Assembly: GCA_965112735.1 (NCBI GenBank)
Contig: OZ218952.1
Span: 1-64,000 of the forward strand
Direction of reading: 5' to 3'
DNA from: Phaeosaccion multiseriatum
Lineage: Eukaryota; Ochrophyta, other classes
Length of the DNA stretch: 64,000 nt
Part shown: positions 19,178 through 30,449 of the stretch, piece after piece
Layout: every line of letters begins with the position of its first letter
Numbering within the stretch: position 1 is the stretch's first letter
Made by a program: the position numbers and the translations under genes
The notes under the pieces: model-generated
The model's input: only the letters and a program-made list of their open reading frames with translations
What the model was told of the DNA's origin: nothing
Database searches by the model: none

Positions 19178-20390
19178 CTACTTTCTTTTCTTCTTAGAAC
19201 CACTGTCGCGTGATCCGCGTCTCTTGCGGGTCGCTGACTGTGCTCTCTGTGTTGACTGCTTGTCTGCAATCCCTTTGAGGTAGGCTCGGACTGCGCTGAC
19301 TTTCTGCTTGTCCGGGTGACCATCCAGGTATTGATTGAACTGCCTGGGGATGTCTGCCATCATAACCTCCACTGGCTCTTCGCTGTTCTCCAGCACCTCG
19401 AACCCTTTCCACTTGACTAACACATGCCATGTGTCGTCAGCGTGTTGTACTACCCCCAGAAACTTGTCTACAACAAAGTCTCGTGTGGTGTACGAAATCT
19501 GCTTCAGTACCTCCGTCGTGAGACCGACATCAGCGTCACAATAGTACCTCAGCCTGCTGATGTGAGCATCAAAGACTCGCTTCTTGCCCACTAGCTCCTC
19601 AACAGTGTATACATGCTTCTCAAGAGCCTTGACTACACGACACGGTCCCTCCCACTTGCCAATGACCTTGCTAGTGGGCCCAACAGTCGCTACTGTCACG
19701 TACACACCTTCCTGAAAGAGGGTCTCGCTGTTCAACTGACGCTGGCGCTCAAGGTCTCGCCTATGCTCAGCACCACGCCGACTCTTCAAGAGCTGCTCGT
19801 TGATGCTGTTGCGCTTCTGGTCACGTACAGTGGCCAGATGCTCAGCTGCTACCCTGCGTTTCTCCTCCTTCAACTGATGGAGCTCCGTCGCCAGCCTGTC
19901 AATCTGCGGCTGCGACAACTGTCGAAGCTCTACTCCCTTAGCCTGGTCTGCTGCATGCACCAAAATTGTGCTCAGCGGCCCCACCGGCTTGTTCCCTGAG
20001 TGAAGCTCAATCGGGGACATGTTGGAGCGGCTACTCTTGCTGGTGCTGTTCTCAATGGACTCCATGACGGGCAACAACTGTGGCCACGTCTCTGGCGGCT
20101 GCCTCAGCTCTGACATGAGCGCTTGCATAATCTTCTGTAAAGTCTGCACTCCTCGCTCCGCCAAGGCCCTGCTGTATGGGTTGTGTGCCACCACAAAGTG
20201 ATGATGACACCGTAACAGCTGCCGCAGCTCGTCCATCACCTCGTTCAAGAAGTGAGCACCTCTATCACTCATCCACCGCTGGACGATTCCATGCTGCGCG
20301 AACCATCGCAGCAGAGCACGGGCACATCCCTTCGCAGTAGCTTCATAGCACGGCTCGTACATCGTCAGAGACGAGAAGTCATCCACTGTA
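19178..20390 (-). pseudogene. B2 integrase C-terminal part and chromodomain
   Basis: An open frame on the minus strand from a deletion join near 20385 to a stop at 19178. It keeps the second half of the integrase core (Ser-Asp-Arg-Gly and Ala-Glu-Arg-Gly motifs, holding the second Asp and the Glu), the Lys-Trp-x-Gly-Pro module, and a chromodomain (Val-Lys-Trp-Lys-Gly-Phe, near 19400). It ends in a Lys/Arg-rich tail. Compared with B1 it lacks about 375 bp carrying the HHCC zinc finger and the first catalytic Asp, so it cannot be an active integrase. The chromodomain is closely related to that of A2. Confidence 0.88.
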
Positions 20391-20912
20391 CTCGCACGAA
20401 GCAATCGGTCGTCGCCAGCTGGAGATAGGAAAAGTACTCGGCCATACTTCCCACCTCCTTGCTCTGGTCCGGCAGACTAAGCAAAGCCGCAGCCTGAATG
20501 GCCGCGATCTCAAGTGCAGAGGGCCACAGGAAGTCGTCACACAATATGTCAAACACTTGCATTGGCCCAAACTTGCGCAACGTCAGCACCTTAGGCACCA
20601 CAGCTGCACTGCACTTATCACGCCACCGACTAAGAATATCTGCGCACGTATGGCGCTCGCCCGGAATGTGCTCAAGGGTGTCATCAAAGAGCTCACGGGC
20701 TCCACCTTGGCAGGTGAATCTGGGCACAACAGCTTGTTGCGCCACACACGATGCTTCAAAAGAGCCTTCATCATCGGCTCTCTCAACTTGGCGGGGAAGT
20801 CATTCTCCCTCACCGTTCTGTCTACTTCACCCCTTAACCGACTGCGCAGCTCCTCCATAGAGGGTGCCTGCCCAGCTTCGAGGCTGTTGGATGAAATCAA
20901 TGACACTGTCAT
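20391..20912 (-). pseudogene. B2 pol remnant with RT and RNase H deleted
   Basis: On the minus strand this continues from protease into the linker before reverse transcriptase (Pro-Ala-Lys-Leu-Arg-Glu-Pro-Met). It then jumps near 20685-20712 to the end of RNase H (Glu-His-Ile-Pro-Gly-Glu-Arg-His). Relative to B1 roughly 1.33 kb is lost, including all RT catalytic motifs. A one-base insertion near 20878 breaks the frame upstream. Confidence 0.85.
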
Positions 20913-22544
20913 ACTTGTCCACTACTTCATTAGTTACTTGGTGAGAGCCTATCGCTCCCACCCTCGGGACTTCTGTGTCACTCACCACCGGGAAGAGGTC
21001 ATCCTCCGGCAGTGTAGGGCTCTCGGAATGGAAGCTCATCACTCGCGCGGCGCTCGAACCGTAAGGCTCTTGCTCCTTCTCTACAAGGGCGCGCCCACGC
21101 TCAGCCTCCAACACCTCCTCAACCCTCTTGACATTGAACTTCTGTCGTCACTGTCGCATACGGCATCTCAAACTCTAAGTGAATGCCCATCACCGCTTGG
21201 CTGGTCTCTGCCAAGCCGTTGGCGGTCTTGACCGTAACAGGCTCACACGCCTTTATCCTGGCCCTTAGCTTCTCCACACAGAGCTTCGCAATCTCCGGTG
21301 TGGTGCAAGCCGCAAAGTCATTCCCACTATCCCATATGAAAGGTATCCTCATGAGGGCAGGTACTTCCACCATCTCCGGCTCTGTCTCGCCTCGAATGGT
21401 CACAGCGCCTCGATCACCTACTGTGTTCACGGCCACTGTCTAGTCCGAAAACTCCTCTACTGAGGCAGTCCTTGGACGATTGCCAGGGGTTAGCTTCTGC
21501 TTCCAAATAGCCTTCTTCTGGGCTCTAGTGGTTGTTTTGCAATCGCTCAAGCCATGTCCAGGCTTTCCACACCCAAAGCACAATCGGCCAGAGCTCTCTT
21601 GGTCTGAGGCACTGCCTCCACCCTTGGCTCCCGACTCTTCCCCTTCCTTGGCACTACCACTGACCTGAGCGTCAGCGGCCTTGGCAGCTGCAGTATCACT
21701 GTTCGGCTGCTGCCGCAACGCGCGGTAATCTTCACCTCTCTTGCGTTTCTTGTCATGGCGACGTGGTTCACGCACCGAATCTTGCTTTCTGTCCTCTTCT
21801 CCTCCTTCTTCTCCTCCTGCACCCCCGTTGAGCTTGTTCGTTTTTTGCTCCAGGGAAGACTGCTGAGAGAGGAAGATTGATACTACGGACCATGGCGCGT
21901 GTCTCATGAAACTTAGTCATGACTTCCACCACCGACTTGAACCAACCACTATAGTCTTTGTGCCAGTCCGTCGGCCTAGACTGCTCGTGGTTCACTACTA
22001 CTGCATGCATGCCGACATCAGCACGCTTGATCACTGTCTTGAAAGCAATCATCGCAGCCTTGGCAGTAGCTCCTGATTGGGGCTTGCCGTAATCATCATC
22101 GTTTGTCTCAACGTCCCACTCCATGGATTTGAACAGAGGGGTTTTCTTCGCTCGGAGCAGAAACTCCGCATGCGAGTACTTAATGGCCTCCGAAAGCTCT
22201 CCACTCGTCAACTTGTCGCTGATGTTCAGCTGCACAGACTGAGCAATGCCCTTCCATGTGACCTCGCCCTTTTGCCCGGAGGTCTTGATGAAATTCTCCA
22301 AGTAACCAAGGATATCTTCGCTCGTCAAGGTGACCTCTATCTTACCCCAGAACGCAGCAATCTGAGCCCGCAGGACCTCATCCACCAGCGTACTCATTGC
22401 TGGGATACGGCTTGCTTGGTTGATACCCTTCATGCGAGCTTTTCCAGCTTTCCAGTTGTAGACGAAATCCTGAACATTGTCCGCTCTCAGAGCCCCTTCC
22501 AACTTCTTGAACTCCGACAATACCGTGTTGGTGGAGTCCACCAT
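20913..22544 (-). pseudogene. B2 gag and protease, frame-broken
   Basis: On the minus strand gag starts at 22544 (Met-Val-Asp-Ser-Thr-Asn) with an intact capsid-like part to about 21845. There an extra A in a six-A run shifts the frame by +1 relative to B1. The basic region and CCHC zinc knuckle (about 21560-21610) follow, then a Lys-to-stop change near 21441, the protease Asp-Ser-Gly near 21330, and a deletion of about 122 bp near 21150. In B1 the same stretch is one frame, so these are disabling mutations. Gag up to the frameshift, about 235 residues, might still be made. Confidence 0.85.
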
Positions 22545-22638
22545 GTTGCTCTCTTCTCTCTCGCTGCTGCGAAGCCTCCGCTGATATTTCCCGCAGATTG
22601 CTCCGCTGCTGCGAAAAACTTCACATCACGCCTTGTAA

Positions 22639-22654
22639 ATGCGAGAACTAGTTC
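22639..22654 (-). promoter_or_regulatory. Conserved palindromic site after the B2 5' LTR
   Basis: The same 16 bases as at 946-961 (GAACTAGTTCTCGCAT on the minus strand), directly after the LTR end. The position is that of the primer-binding site, but there is no TGG. Confidence 0.6.
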
Positions 22655-22936
22655 TGTGCTAAAGCTACGAACAGTACAGACAGCTCAGGGGTTTGGGCTA
22701 ATATATGCCGCGTCTGTTGCGACGTCGGTGCCCGTATTGATAGTCTCTTTACTGCCCGCTGCCTCAAGCGTGATCTCTTGTCTTGTACTTGGCAGTCTAC
22801 AGGTCCCTTCGTTGCCACCTGGCACTTTCGGGACTCTCAGGTACGTTGAGGCGGGAACTCTCTTTAGGACCGTTCTTATTTCTATAACCCCAGAACGTCC
22901 ACCCGGAAACCCCAGGCGAGATGGTCCCTTATCACA
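22655..22936 (-). mobile_element. 5' LTR of B2
   Basis: 282 bp, TG to CA on the minus strand, matching 18843-19124. It contains a TTATAGAAATA stretch that may act as a TATA element. Followed by CCTC. Confidence 0.93.
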
Positions 22937-24031
22937 CCTCCTGTCGCTCTTCGCTTCGCTGTTCTGGCCACAGGTTCAATATCCGCTCCATACGCAAACT
23001 CAAGGCGCCAACCACCATCAAAGTGCTCCCCGGTTCCTTCCAACAGCCCGAATAGCTGCCTTCGTATCCATGCTGTCACCGCTGATGCTCGTACTAACTG
23101 CCTTGCTGTTGCTGCTTGTCCTGAGAGCCCAATTGCACCACTGCTGCCGTCCTTCTCTCGCGCAAAAACTCTCCAGGGGCGAGGAAGATGAACACAATGC
23201 CACATTCCGGCTATCCTTTTGCGACTAATGCACTCACTCCCACTACCCTCGCTGGCCATGCTCCCGTGCGGCCCGTGTGCATCGATAGTAGGCTGGGGCA
23301 AATCACTTATTGCTGTTGCTGTAGCGTTGCTGCTAAATTCCGCTTCTCCAAGCGGGGCTGTCTCTATGGTTATATCCGTTGCGCCAAGCGGGGCGTTCTC
23401 TATGGCTGTATCCGCTTCTCCAAGCGGGGCGATCTCTATGGCTTTATCCGCTTCTCCAAGCGGGGCGTTCTCGATGGCTTTATCCGCTTCTCCAAGCGGG
23501 GCGTCGGCGTGTTCTATGGCAATTTCCGCTGCTCCAAGCGGGGCGTCGGCGTTCTCTACGGCAAGTTCCGCTGTTCCAAGCGGGGCGTCGGCGTTCTCTA
23601 CGGCTATGTCCGCATCTCCAAGCGTGGCTTCCTCTCCCTCAATTTCCAAAATACTTCGCTCCATTGCGATTCCTGTTGCTTCCCCGCCCTCGTCCGCCTT
23701 AGACGGAGCGTAAAAGCTATGCATGTCCAGTGCCTCATCACAAGACAGCGATGCTGGCGTATCCCCATGCTGTGCTACTCTCTGCGAACACAAAGCCTTT
23801 CTTCGGTCCTCACGCAACGACTCTGCATTTGTCTGTTGCATCCACTGTTCCACGAACTGCATAGACAGCTGATGCAACCGCAATACATGCTGCTGAAACC
23901 AAAGCTGGTCATCACTGCTACGAGGAGAATCCAATCCAACCATCCTGCTGTGCAATCGCCATCGTTCTAGTCTTTGTCTGCTACAGCCACGCAACACCAA
24001 CAAAAGGAAAATCCCTCAGTTTCCACCAAGT
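22937..24031 (-). pseudogene. Gene F copy 1, 5' part, split by B2
   Basis: A minus-strand frame from Met at 24003 to the B2 insertion, about 354 codons. Residues about 35-70 are Gln/Leu-rich and helix-like. Residues about 125-225 consist of about nine repeats of 12 or 14 residues around Ala-Pro-Leu-Gly-Glu-Ala-Asp. The part from about residue 285 (Ala-Arg-Gln-Leu-Val-Arg-Ala-Ser, then Leu-Phe-Gly-Leu-Leu-Glu-Gly-Thr) is conserved in the E and C copies. Skipping B2, the frame continues at 18842 for about 80 more codons, for roughly 435 in total. I do not recognise a known domain. The copies at 27240-27305 and 32884-32489 lack the repeat region. This is the least damaged F copy and may be close to the source gene. 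Confidence 0.6.
23330..23645 (-). repeat. 36/42-bp in-frame tandem repeats in gene F
   Basis: About nine units with a CTTCTCCAAGCGGGGCG core. Units are 36 or 42 bp (12 or 14 codons), so all keep the frame. Confidence 0.88.
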
Positions 24032-24242
24032 TGAGCTACCTGGGATGTGGGACAGACCACACACTCCAGACAACCAACAAGCAAAGGGATTCTTATCCTA
24101 TGTTGAGCGTGTATTAGCTTCCTTCTTCTATCTCTCTTCCCTATCTATCCTCCTCCTGCGACATGCCGTTCATATGAGGCGTACGTTCCCCAACTGGCCA
24201 CAATCCGGATTCGAACATACCAAACACCTTTGAGACTCCACA
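24032..24242 (+). mobile_element. Element G4, 211-bp unit between gene F and satellite
   Basis: The same unit as G1-G3, TGAGCTACC to CTCCACA. Its left flank CCACCAAGT matches the flank of G1 in G1's own orientation, so G1 and G4 appear to descend from one insertion that was later duplicated. The right side joins satellite directly. Confidence 0.8.
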
Positions 24243-25843
24243 CAGATTGGGCCATTTGAGCCCATCCAAGGCCCCACTTGGCACTATTGGGCCTGTTGTG
24301 CTGAGCCAATGCCCGGCGTGAGCATGTTGTGGCCAGCTAACGCGTCGTTCGGGCTGTGTGCGCCCCACAAATGCCGGCTTTAGGCTTTTTTTATCCCAGC
24401 ACAGAGCCAGATTGGGCCATTTGAGCCCATCCAAGGCCCCACTTGGCGCTGTTGGGGCAATGCAGTATCTCAGTTGGGCCTGTTGTGCTGAGCCAATGCC
24501 CGGCGTGAGCATGTTGTGGCCAGCAAACGCGTCGTTCGGGCTGTGTGCGCCCCACAAATGCCGGCTTTAGGCCTTTTTGATCCCAGCACAGAGCCAGATT
24601 GGGCCATTTGAGCCCATCCAAGGCCCCACTTGGCGCTGTTGGGGCAATGCAGTATCTCAGTTGGGCCTGTTGTGCTGAGCCAATGCCCGGCGTGAGCATG
24701 TTGTGGCCAGCAAACGCGTCGTTCGGGCTGTGTGCGCCCCACAAATGCCGGCTTTAGGCTTTTTTGATCCCAGCACAGAGCCAGATTGGGCCATTTGAGC
24801 CCATCCAAGGCCCCACTTGGCACTATTGGGCCTGTTGTGCTGAGCCAATGCCCGGCGTGAGCATGTTGTGGCCAACAAACGCGTCGTTCGGGCTGTGTGC
24901 GCCCACAAATGCCGGCTTTAGGCTTTTTTGATCCCAGCACAGAGCCAGATTGGGCCATTTGAGCCCATCCAAGGCCCCACTTGGCGCTGTTGGGGCAATG
25001 CAGTATCTCAGTTGGGCCTGTTGTGCTGAGCCAATGCCCGGCGTGAGCATGTTGTGGCCAGCAAACGCGTCGTTCGGGCTGTGTGCGCCCCACAAATGCC
25101 GGCTTTAGGCTTTTTTATCCCAGCACAGAGCCAGATTGGGCCATTTGAGCCCATCCAAGGCCCCACTTGGCGCTGTTGGGGCAATGCAGTATCTCAGTTG
25201 GGCCTGTTGTGCTGAGCCAATGCCCGGCGTGAGCATGTTGTGGCCAGCAAACGCGTCGTTCGGGCTGTGTGCGCCCCACAAATGCCGGCTTTAGGCTTTT
25301 TTGATCCCAGCACAGAGCCAGATTGGGCCATTTGAGCCCATCCAAGGCCCCACTTGGCGCTGTTGGGGCAATGCAGTATCTCCGTTGGGCCTGTTGTGCT
25401 GAGCCAATGCCCGGCGTGAGCATGTTGTGGCCAGCTAACGCGTCGTTCGGGCTGTGTGCGCCCCACAAATGCCGGCTTTAGGCTTTTTTTATCCCAGCAC
25501 AGAGCCAGATTGGGCCATTTGAGCCCATCCAAGGCCCCACTTGGCGCTGTTGGGGCAATGCAGTATCTCAGTTGGGCCTGTTGTGCTGAGCCAATGCCCG
25601 GCGTGAGCATGTTGTGGCCAGCAAACGCGTCGTTCGGGCTGTGTGCGCCCCACAAATGCCGGCTTTAGGCTTTTTTGATCCCAGCACAGAGCCAGATTGG
25701 GCCATTTGAGCCCATCCAAGGCCCCACTTGGCGCTGTTGGGGCAATGCAGTATCTCAGTTGGGCCTGTTGTGCTGAGCCAATGCCCGGCGTGACCATGTT
25801 GTGGCCAGCTAACGCGTCGTTCGGGCTGTGTGCGCCCCACAAA
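24243..25843 (+). repeat. Satellite block 2, about nine monomers
   Basis: 187-bp family monomers with local length variants: the shorter monomer type (GGCACTATTGGGCCTG) occurs near 24283 and 24822, close to the block edge. The block ends at CCACAAA where element E begins. Confidence 0.97.
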
Positions 25844-26599
25844 AGCCTGTTCAGCAGCGCAGCAACGGAACTTTGTTTCTCGCGGAACAGAGACGAGGAC
25901 GAGGTGGGAGACATGGGAGCCAGCAGGGCGAAGCGTCAGCGTAGGTGCTTGGTACCGCCCCAAGGGGGGGGTCCCCTCTGGGGAGATGTACAGTATGTCA
26001 GTGAAGCAGGGAATTTAGATTTTTCAGAAGAGGAGAGACCTTGGCGTGTGCTGTCACTTACTGAGGCGGCGGAGACAGAGCCCAGGAAGAGTGGAACACA
26101 CTGTCAAGGAGGAGAGTAGATACTGGTGTGGTGGAAAGCGAGCCTCTTGTCCTGGGCCCGGACAGAGCGCTTGTGTTGGCCAAGGGGATCCGCCTGGTGT
26201 TGCGAGCCGGGATCCTCGTGGAAGAGGGAGGAAGAGCTAGGGAGACTGTGTCTGGTGTTGCGTGCCGACAGTCTCCACGGTGTTGCGTGCCGGAACTCTT
26301 CTTTTCTTTCCTTTGCCGGTGTTGCGGGGCTCTATGGCTTGGGACAAGCGGTGTCTGGTGTTGCGTGCCGACCGCCTCCACGGTGTTGCGTGCCGGCGCC
26401 TTTTGCCCTCTGCGCCCTTTCTTCCTTGCTGGTATCGCCGTAGGATCCGCGTCCGGTGTTGAGGCCGACGCCCTACTCATCTCTCCGCCCTCTCCTCTCT
26501 CCCGTGGCCCAAGGTTTGGGGGGGGTGGTCCACGGCATTTTTTGTCTTTTTGCGAGGCGAAAGGGGCTCCCGGGTGACGGCAGGCCCCTTAGCTCTTCC

Positions 26600-26960
26600 A
26601 GGTGTCTGTCTGTATGTTTGTGTGTGTATGTTTCGACGGTGTTTCTGTGTGTAGGGTGCGTATTTCCTGTGTTTGGCGTGCGAATAAGGGCCTCCTCCAC
26701 AAAGGAGGCTGGCTCTGCGCGCGGTGACAACAGCGGCTCATCCCTCGCCATTCCGGCCCTCAGCGGCGGGCGGGGCAGTCCCAAGCAACAGCAGCCGTGG
26801 TCACTGCCCCTACACACGATGTGTGTTTGTATCTGTGTGTGCTGGTCTGCGTCTGTGTGTGCTAGTGTGCGTTTGTGGGTCCTGGTGTCCCTGTATTGTG
26901 CCTTTGTCTATGTCTGTGTGCCTGTGAATGTTTGTGTACGTCTGCGTGTTTAAGTGTACC
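26600..26960 (+). repeat. GT-rich simple repeat region in E
   Basis: A run of TGTGTG, TGTCTG and GTGTGC steps, mirrored at 32990-33340 and, in a second form, at 31430-31545 of the inverted E copy. Open frames here are Cys/Val-rich repeat artefacts. Confidence 0.8.
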
Positions 26961-26999
26961 TCCCTTGTTGTTGGAGTGTCTCCCACCTACAACAGCAGT

Positions 27000-27305
27000 A
27001 TGGCCAGAAGGAGGCGTACGTGGTCGCCACTGGGCTTGCCTGCAGTCTCTCTGGATGGGTGGGGGCGTAGCTGACCTTCGATACGGGAGCTCGCACGGCT
27101 CACCTCCGGCAGCTACATCCGAGAGACATATCGGGCCGAGGAGCGGCGAAGGGAAGGAGACGGACTACAGCTGTACCTCCCTCACCATCTCGAACGCATG
27201 GGAAGGGGAGGGGGGGGGTCCGATGGAGGCTCAGCTCTCAGGACAAACAGCAACCGCCAGGCAGTTAGTACGAGCGTCAAAGGTGGCAGCATGGATGCGA
27301 AGGCA
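27000..27305 (+). pseudogene. Gene F remnant in E (upstream piece)
   Basis: A plus-strand frame that at about 27240-27305 matches the conserved F segment (Ser-Gly-Gln-x-Ala-Thr-Ala-Arg-Gln-Leu-Val-Arg-Ala-Ser), then is cut by C4. The repeat region of the F copy at 23330-23645 is absent here. The matching segment in the inverted copy is 32884-32640. Confidence 0.6.
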
Positions 27306-28107
27306 CGCTGCTTCAGCAGCGAAGCCACGGAAGTTCCGTTCTCGCGGAGTGGAGTCGACGGAGAAACAGGGTATTGAGAGCCGAGGGGAGGTGGAGCGTG
27401 AGCGCGTGTGTGGACCCCGAGGGAGCTGGTAGGATAGAATATATTTATGGCAGCAGATGGAAAACAACGGATTTGGATTTTCCGCTGGAGCTCAGAAGAG
27501 GAGGAGCCCTGCTGTACTCGCCACCCTACCGTGATTGAAGGAGATAGAGAGCAGGTGCGGGAGCGTGTACAAGCAGGGAGGAGAGTAGAGACCGATGGTG
27601 TAGGAAAGCAAGGATCGCAGTAGGGCCCGACTGCTTCTCTTGTGAGGGTGAAGGTGCTGTGTGCTTACTTGTGTCATGCTAACTGTCGCAAACACAAGAG
27701 GTGCCCCCAATGCTAACTGTCGCAAGGGCTTGCGCTACGCACACGCATCTAGTAGAAGTTTGAGAACCTTGGCCTGACCCGCTAGCAAGATGGTGCTCTC
27801 GTCTAGCCAAAGGTTTTTTCTTTCTTCTCTCGCCGGTGACGGGGCTTCCACGTTAGCTCGTCGCCCTTTCCTCTCCATTAGTTTCGCGGGGTCCGTCCAC
27901 CCCAGCCTCTCCGTCTCCTCCCTTCCCCAGCCCGCCTGGTTGTGGCGTCGCTGCGGCGGTGGCGTCTCTTTTCGGTTGGGGGGTGAAAGATCCTCCCGCC
28001 TTGGCTGGTCCTGATGGTCATGAGAGCCCCGCGTATCGTATTGGACGGAGATGCCGCAGCTGAGAGCCCCACGTATCGACGATCGTATCCGACGGAGATG
28101 CAACAGG
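27306..28107 (+). mobile_element. Element C4, 802 bp, inside E
   Basis: It starts with the C hairpin CGCTGCTTCAGCAGCG and matches C5 up to ATGCAACAGG. Comparison with the uninterrupted site in the inverted E copy (near 32625, read on the minus strand: GAAGGCA then GCTATTCGG) shows the two flanks join without loss or duplication. Its 3' limit (CAACAGG) differs from the GCGAGAA end of C3, C5 and C6. Confidence 0.75.
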
Positions 28108-29050
28108 GCTATTCGGGCTGTTGGAAGGAACCGGAGAGCCCTTTGATGGTGGTTGGCGCCTATAGTTTGCGTGTGGAGCGGATATGGGACCTGTGGCCAT
28201 AACAGCGAACCGATGGGCGACAAGAGAGGCACAGCATACGAGGGAGAATTGGGAATTGGAAGGCGGCATTGGGAGTGCACGGTACTCGCATTTCGGGAGG
28301 TACGGCAGCGTTTGGTGACCGTCTACGGAGTGTACGGCGATGTACGTCGTCCGGTGCTGAAGGAAATTGGGGCATTGAGCAATCAGGCTACTTATCTGTA
28401 ATGGACGGCGGAAGCATGACGTTTGGTCGTTCACCACAGCTATGGAGTGGAAGTCGGGGCCTGCCTGTGATGCAGAAGAGAAGGTGATGGATTTTTCGGC
28501 GTTGGGGCTCGTGAGCGGTGTAAACATGGAGGATGGGAGAGAACAGGGCTTGTGGCTCGCTCTGCTTGCACGACTCACTTGCAGTAGTATGGATGGACTA
28601 CCCTCTTGCTATCGTGCTCGGTGGTCGAGGGATTGATGCCGCCGCGCTTGAGATATTGGACTTGTTCATTTTTCGGGCCCGCAGCACCGAGGCGTTTTGC
28701 ATTCGTTGTATTGCTCAGCTGGTACAGCGGAAGTCCACGGCGGACGGTTGGAATCGCAGCGGAGTGGTCTTGGTACGGCGTGTGCAGAAGGGTAACTTCT
28801 ACGAGTTGATGTTCGAAGAGCTTGGAGCGGAAACATGAGCGCTTCTGTGAGGGCATTTTCGGCTTTTCTACAGGGGTTGGATATATGGACACTTTTGGAT
28901 CTGTGATTCCGGAAAGAATCCGAATTTGCTGGTTTGGGCGCGCTTTGCTGCTTCCACCAGCCGTGCCAGAGGACTGCGCAGTGTATTTCGCTCAGTGGCT
29001 CGCCTCCCCCCCAGCACACCATCCCAAGCGAGTGGGGGGTGTGTGATGGT
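28108..29050 (+). pseudogene. Gene F remnant in E (downstream piece)
   Basis: Continues the F homology after C4. The Arg-Arg-Pro-Val-Leu-Lys-Glu-Ile segment is near 28350, and a conserved frame from 28533 runs to a stop at 28838. Relative to the copy at 18842 there is a one-base shift shortly after the Gly-Asp-Lys-Arg stretch near 28220, so the coding frame is broken. Several frames are open in short pieces; no single product can be supported. Confidence 0.55.
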
Positions 29051-29201
29051 CAGCAGGGGACGTGCGAAGGGACCTCTTCAAAGGACACTGACTCTGCCCG
29101 TGGCGACACCAGCGGCTACTCCCTCGCCATCATTCCTCCCCCAGCAGCGGGGAGCGCAGCCCTTGGCAACAGCACCAGCAGCCCTACACCGGTACACGCG
29201 G

Positions 29202-30449
29202 CGCGTCGTTCGGGCTGTGTGCGCCCCACAAATGCCGGCTTTAGGCTTTTTTGATCCCAGCACAGAGCCAGATTGGGCCATTTGAGCCCATCCAAGGCCC
29301 CACTTGGCGCTGTTGGGGCAATGCAGTATCTCAGTTGGGCCTGTTGTGCTGAGCCAATGCCCGGCGTGAGCATGTTGTGGCCAGCAAACGCGTCGTTCGG
29401 GCTGTGTGCGCCCCACAAATGCCGGCTTTAGGCTTTTTTTATCCCAGCACAGAGCCAGATTGGGCCATTTGAGCCCATCCAAGGCCCCACTTGGCGCTGT
29501 TGGGGCAATGCAGTATCTCAGTTGGGCCTGTTGTGCTGAGCCAATGCCCGGCGTGACCATGTTGTGGCCAGCTAACGCGTCGTTCGGGCTGTGTGCGCCC
29601 CACAAATGCCGGCTTTAGGCTTTTTTGATCCCAGCACAGAGCCAGATTGGGCCATTTGAGCCCATCCAAGGCCCCACTTGGCGCTGTTGGGGCAATGCAG
29701 TATCTCAGTTGGGCCTGTTGTGCTGAGCCAATGCCCGGCGTGAGCATGTTGTGGCCAGCTAACGCGTCGTTCGGGCTGTGTGCGCCCCACAAATGCCGGC
29801 TTTAGGCTTTTTTGATCCCAGCACAGAGCCAGATTGGGCCATTTGAGCCCATCCAAGGCCCCACTTGGCGCTGTTGGGGCAATGCAGTATCTCAGTTGGG
29901 CCTGTTGTGCTGAGCCAATGCCCGGCGTGAGCATGTTGTGGCCAGCTAACGCGTCGTTCGGGCTGTGTGCGCCCCACAAATGCCGGCTTTAGGCTTTTTT
30001 GATCCCAGCACAGAGCCAGATTGGGCCATTTGAGCCCATCCAAGGCCCCACTTGGCGCTGTTGGGGCAATGCAGTATCTCAGTTGGGCCTGTTGTGCTGA
30101 GCCAATGCCCGGCGTGAGCATGTTGTGGCCAGCAAACGCGTCGTTCGGGCTGTGTGCGCCCCACAAATGCCGGCTTTAGGCTTTTTGATCCCAGCACAGA
30201 GCCAGATTGGGCCATTTGAGCCCATCCAAGGCCCCACTTGGCGCTGTTGGGGCAATGCAGTATCTCAGTTGGGCCTGTTGTGCTGAGCCAATGCCCGGCG
30301 TGAGCATGTTGTGGCCAGCTAACGCGTCGTTCGGGCTGTGTGCGCCCCACAAATGCCGGCTTTAGGCTTTTTTGATCCCAGCACAGAGCCAGATTGGGCC
30401 ATTTGAGCCCATCCAAGGCCCCACTTGGCGCTGTTGGGGCAATGCAGTA
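29202..30449 (+). repeat. Satellite block 3, about seven monomers
   Basis: Monomers of the 187-bp family in the same orientation as the other blocks, lying between two oppositely oriented E copies. It ends in mid-monomer (AATGCAGTA) against truncated E. Confidence 0.98.

Larger units (their letters stand above)
18843..22936 (-). mobile_element. Element B2, full-length but internally deleted Ty3/gypsy
   Basis: A 4,094-bp element on the minus strand bounded by two 282-bp LTRs and flanked by CCTC (18839-18842 and 22937-22940). The order is 5' LTR, palindromic leader, gag, protease, remnants of pol, chromodomain end, polypurine tract, 3' LTR. Compared with B1 it lacks about 1.3 kb (most of RT and RNase H), about 0.38 kb of integrase and about 0.12 kb near protease, and has several frame-breaking changes. 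It is inserted in gene F, whose frame is continuous without it. Confidence 0.93.
25844..29201 (+). mobile_element. Element E, plus-oriented copy, 3' truncated, holding C4
   Basis: It begins AGCCTGTTCAGCAGCG after a satellite CAAA. Contents: a 5' region, CGGCACGCAACACC-type repeats (as reverse complement, 26180-26405), a GT-rich stretch, and an F-homologous segment from about 27000 that is interrupted by C4 and continues to about 29050. It stops at 29201 inside sequence found near 31550 in the minus copy, joining satellite at a shared ACGCG-like stretch, so the 3' end is lost. It lies inverted to the copy at 30915-34094. Confidence 0.78.

Noticed and set aside
21838-21850. A-AAA-AAC as a programmed -1 frameshift site in B2 gag
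   Set aside because: The downstream frame is reached by +1, not -1, and B1 has one A fewer and a continuous frame. A plain one-base insertion explains it.
22882-22936. C-terminal codons of the gene F frame reading into B2
   Set aside because: They are LTR sequence; the native continuation of the frame lies at 18842.
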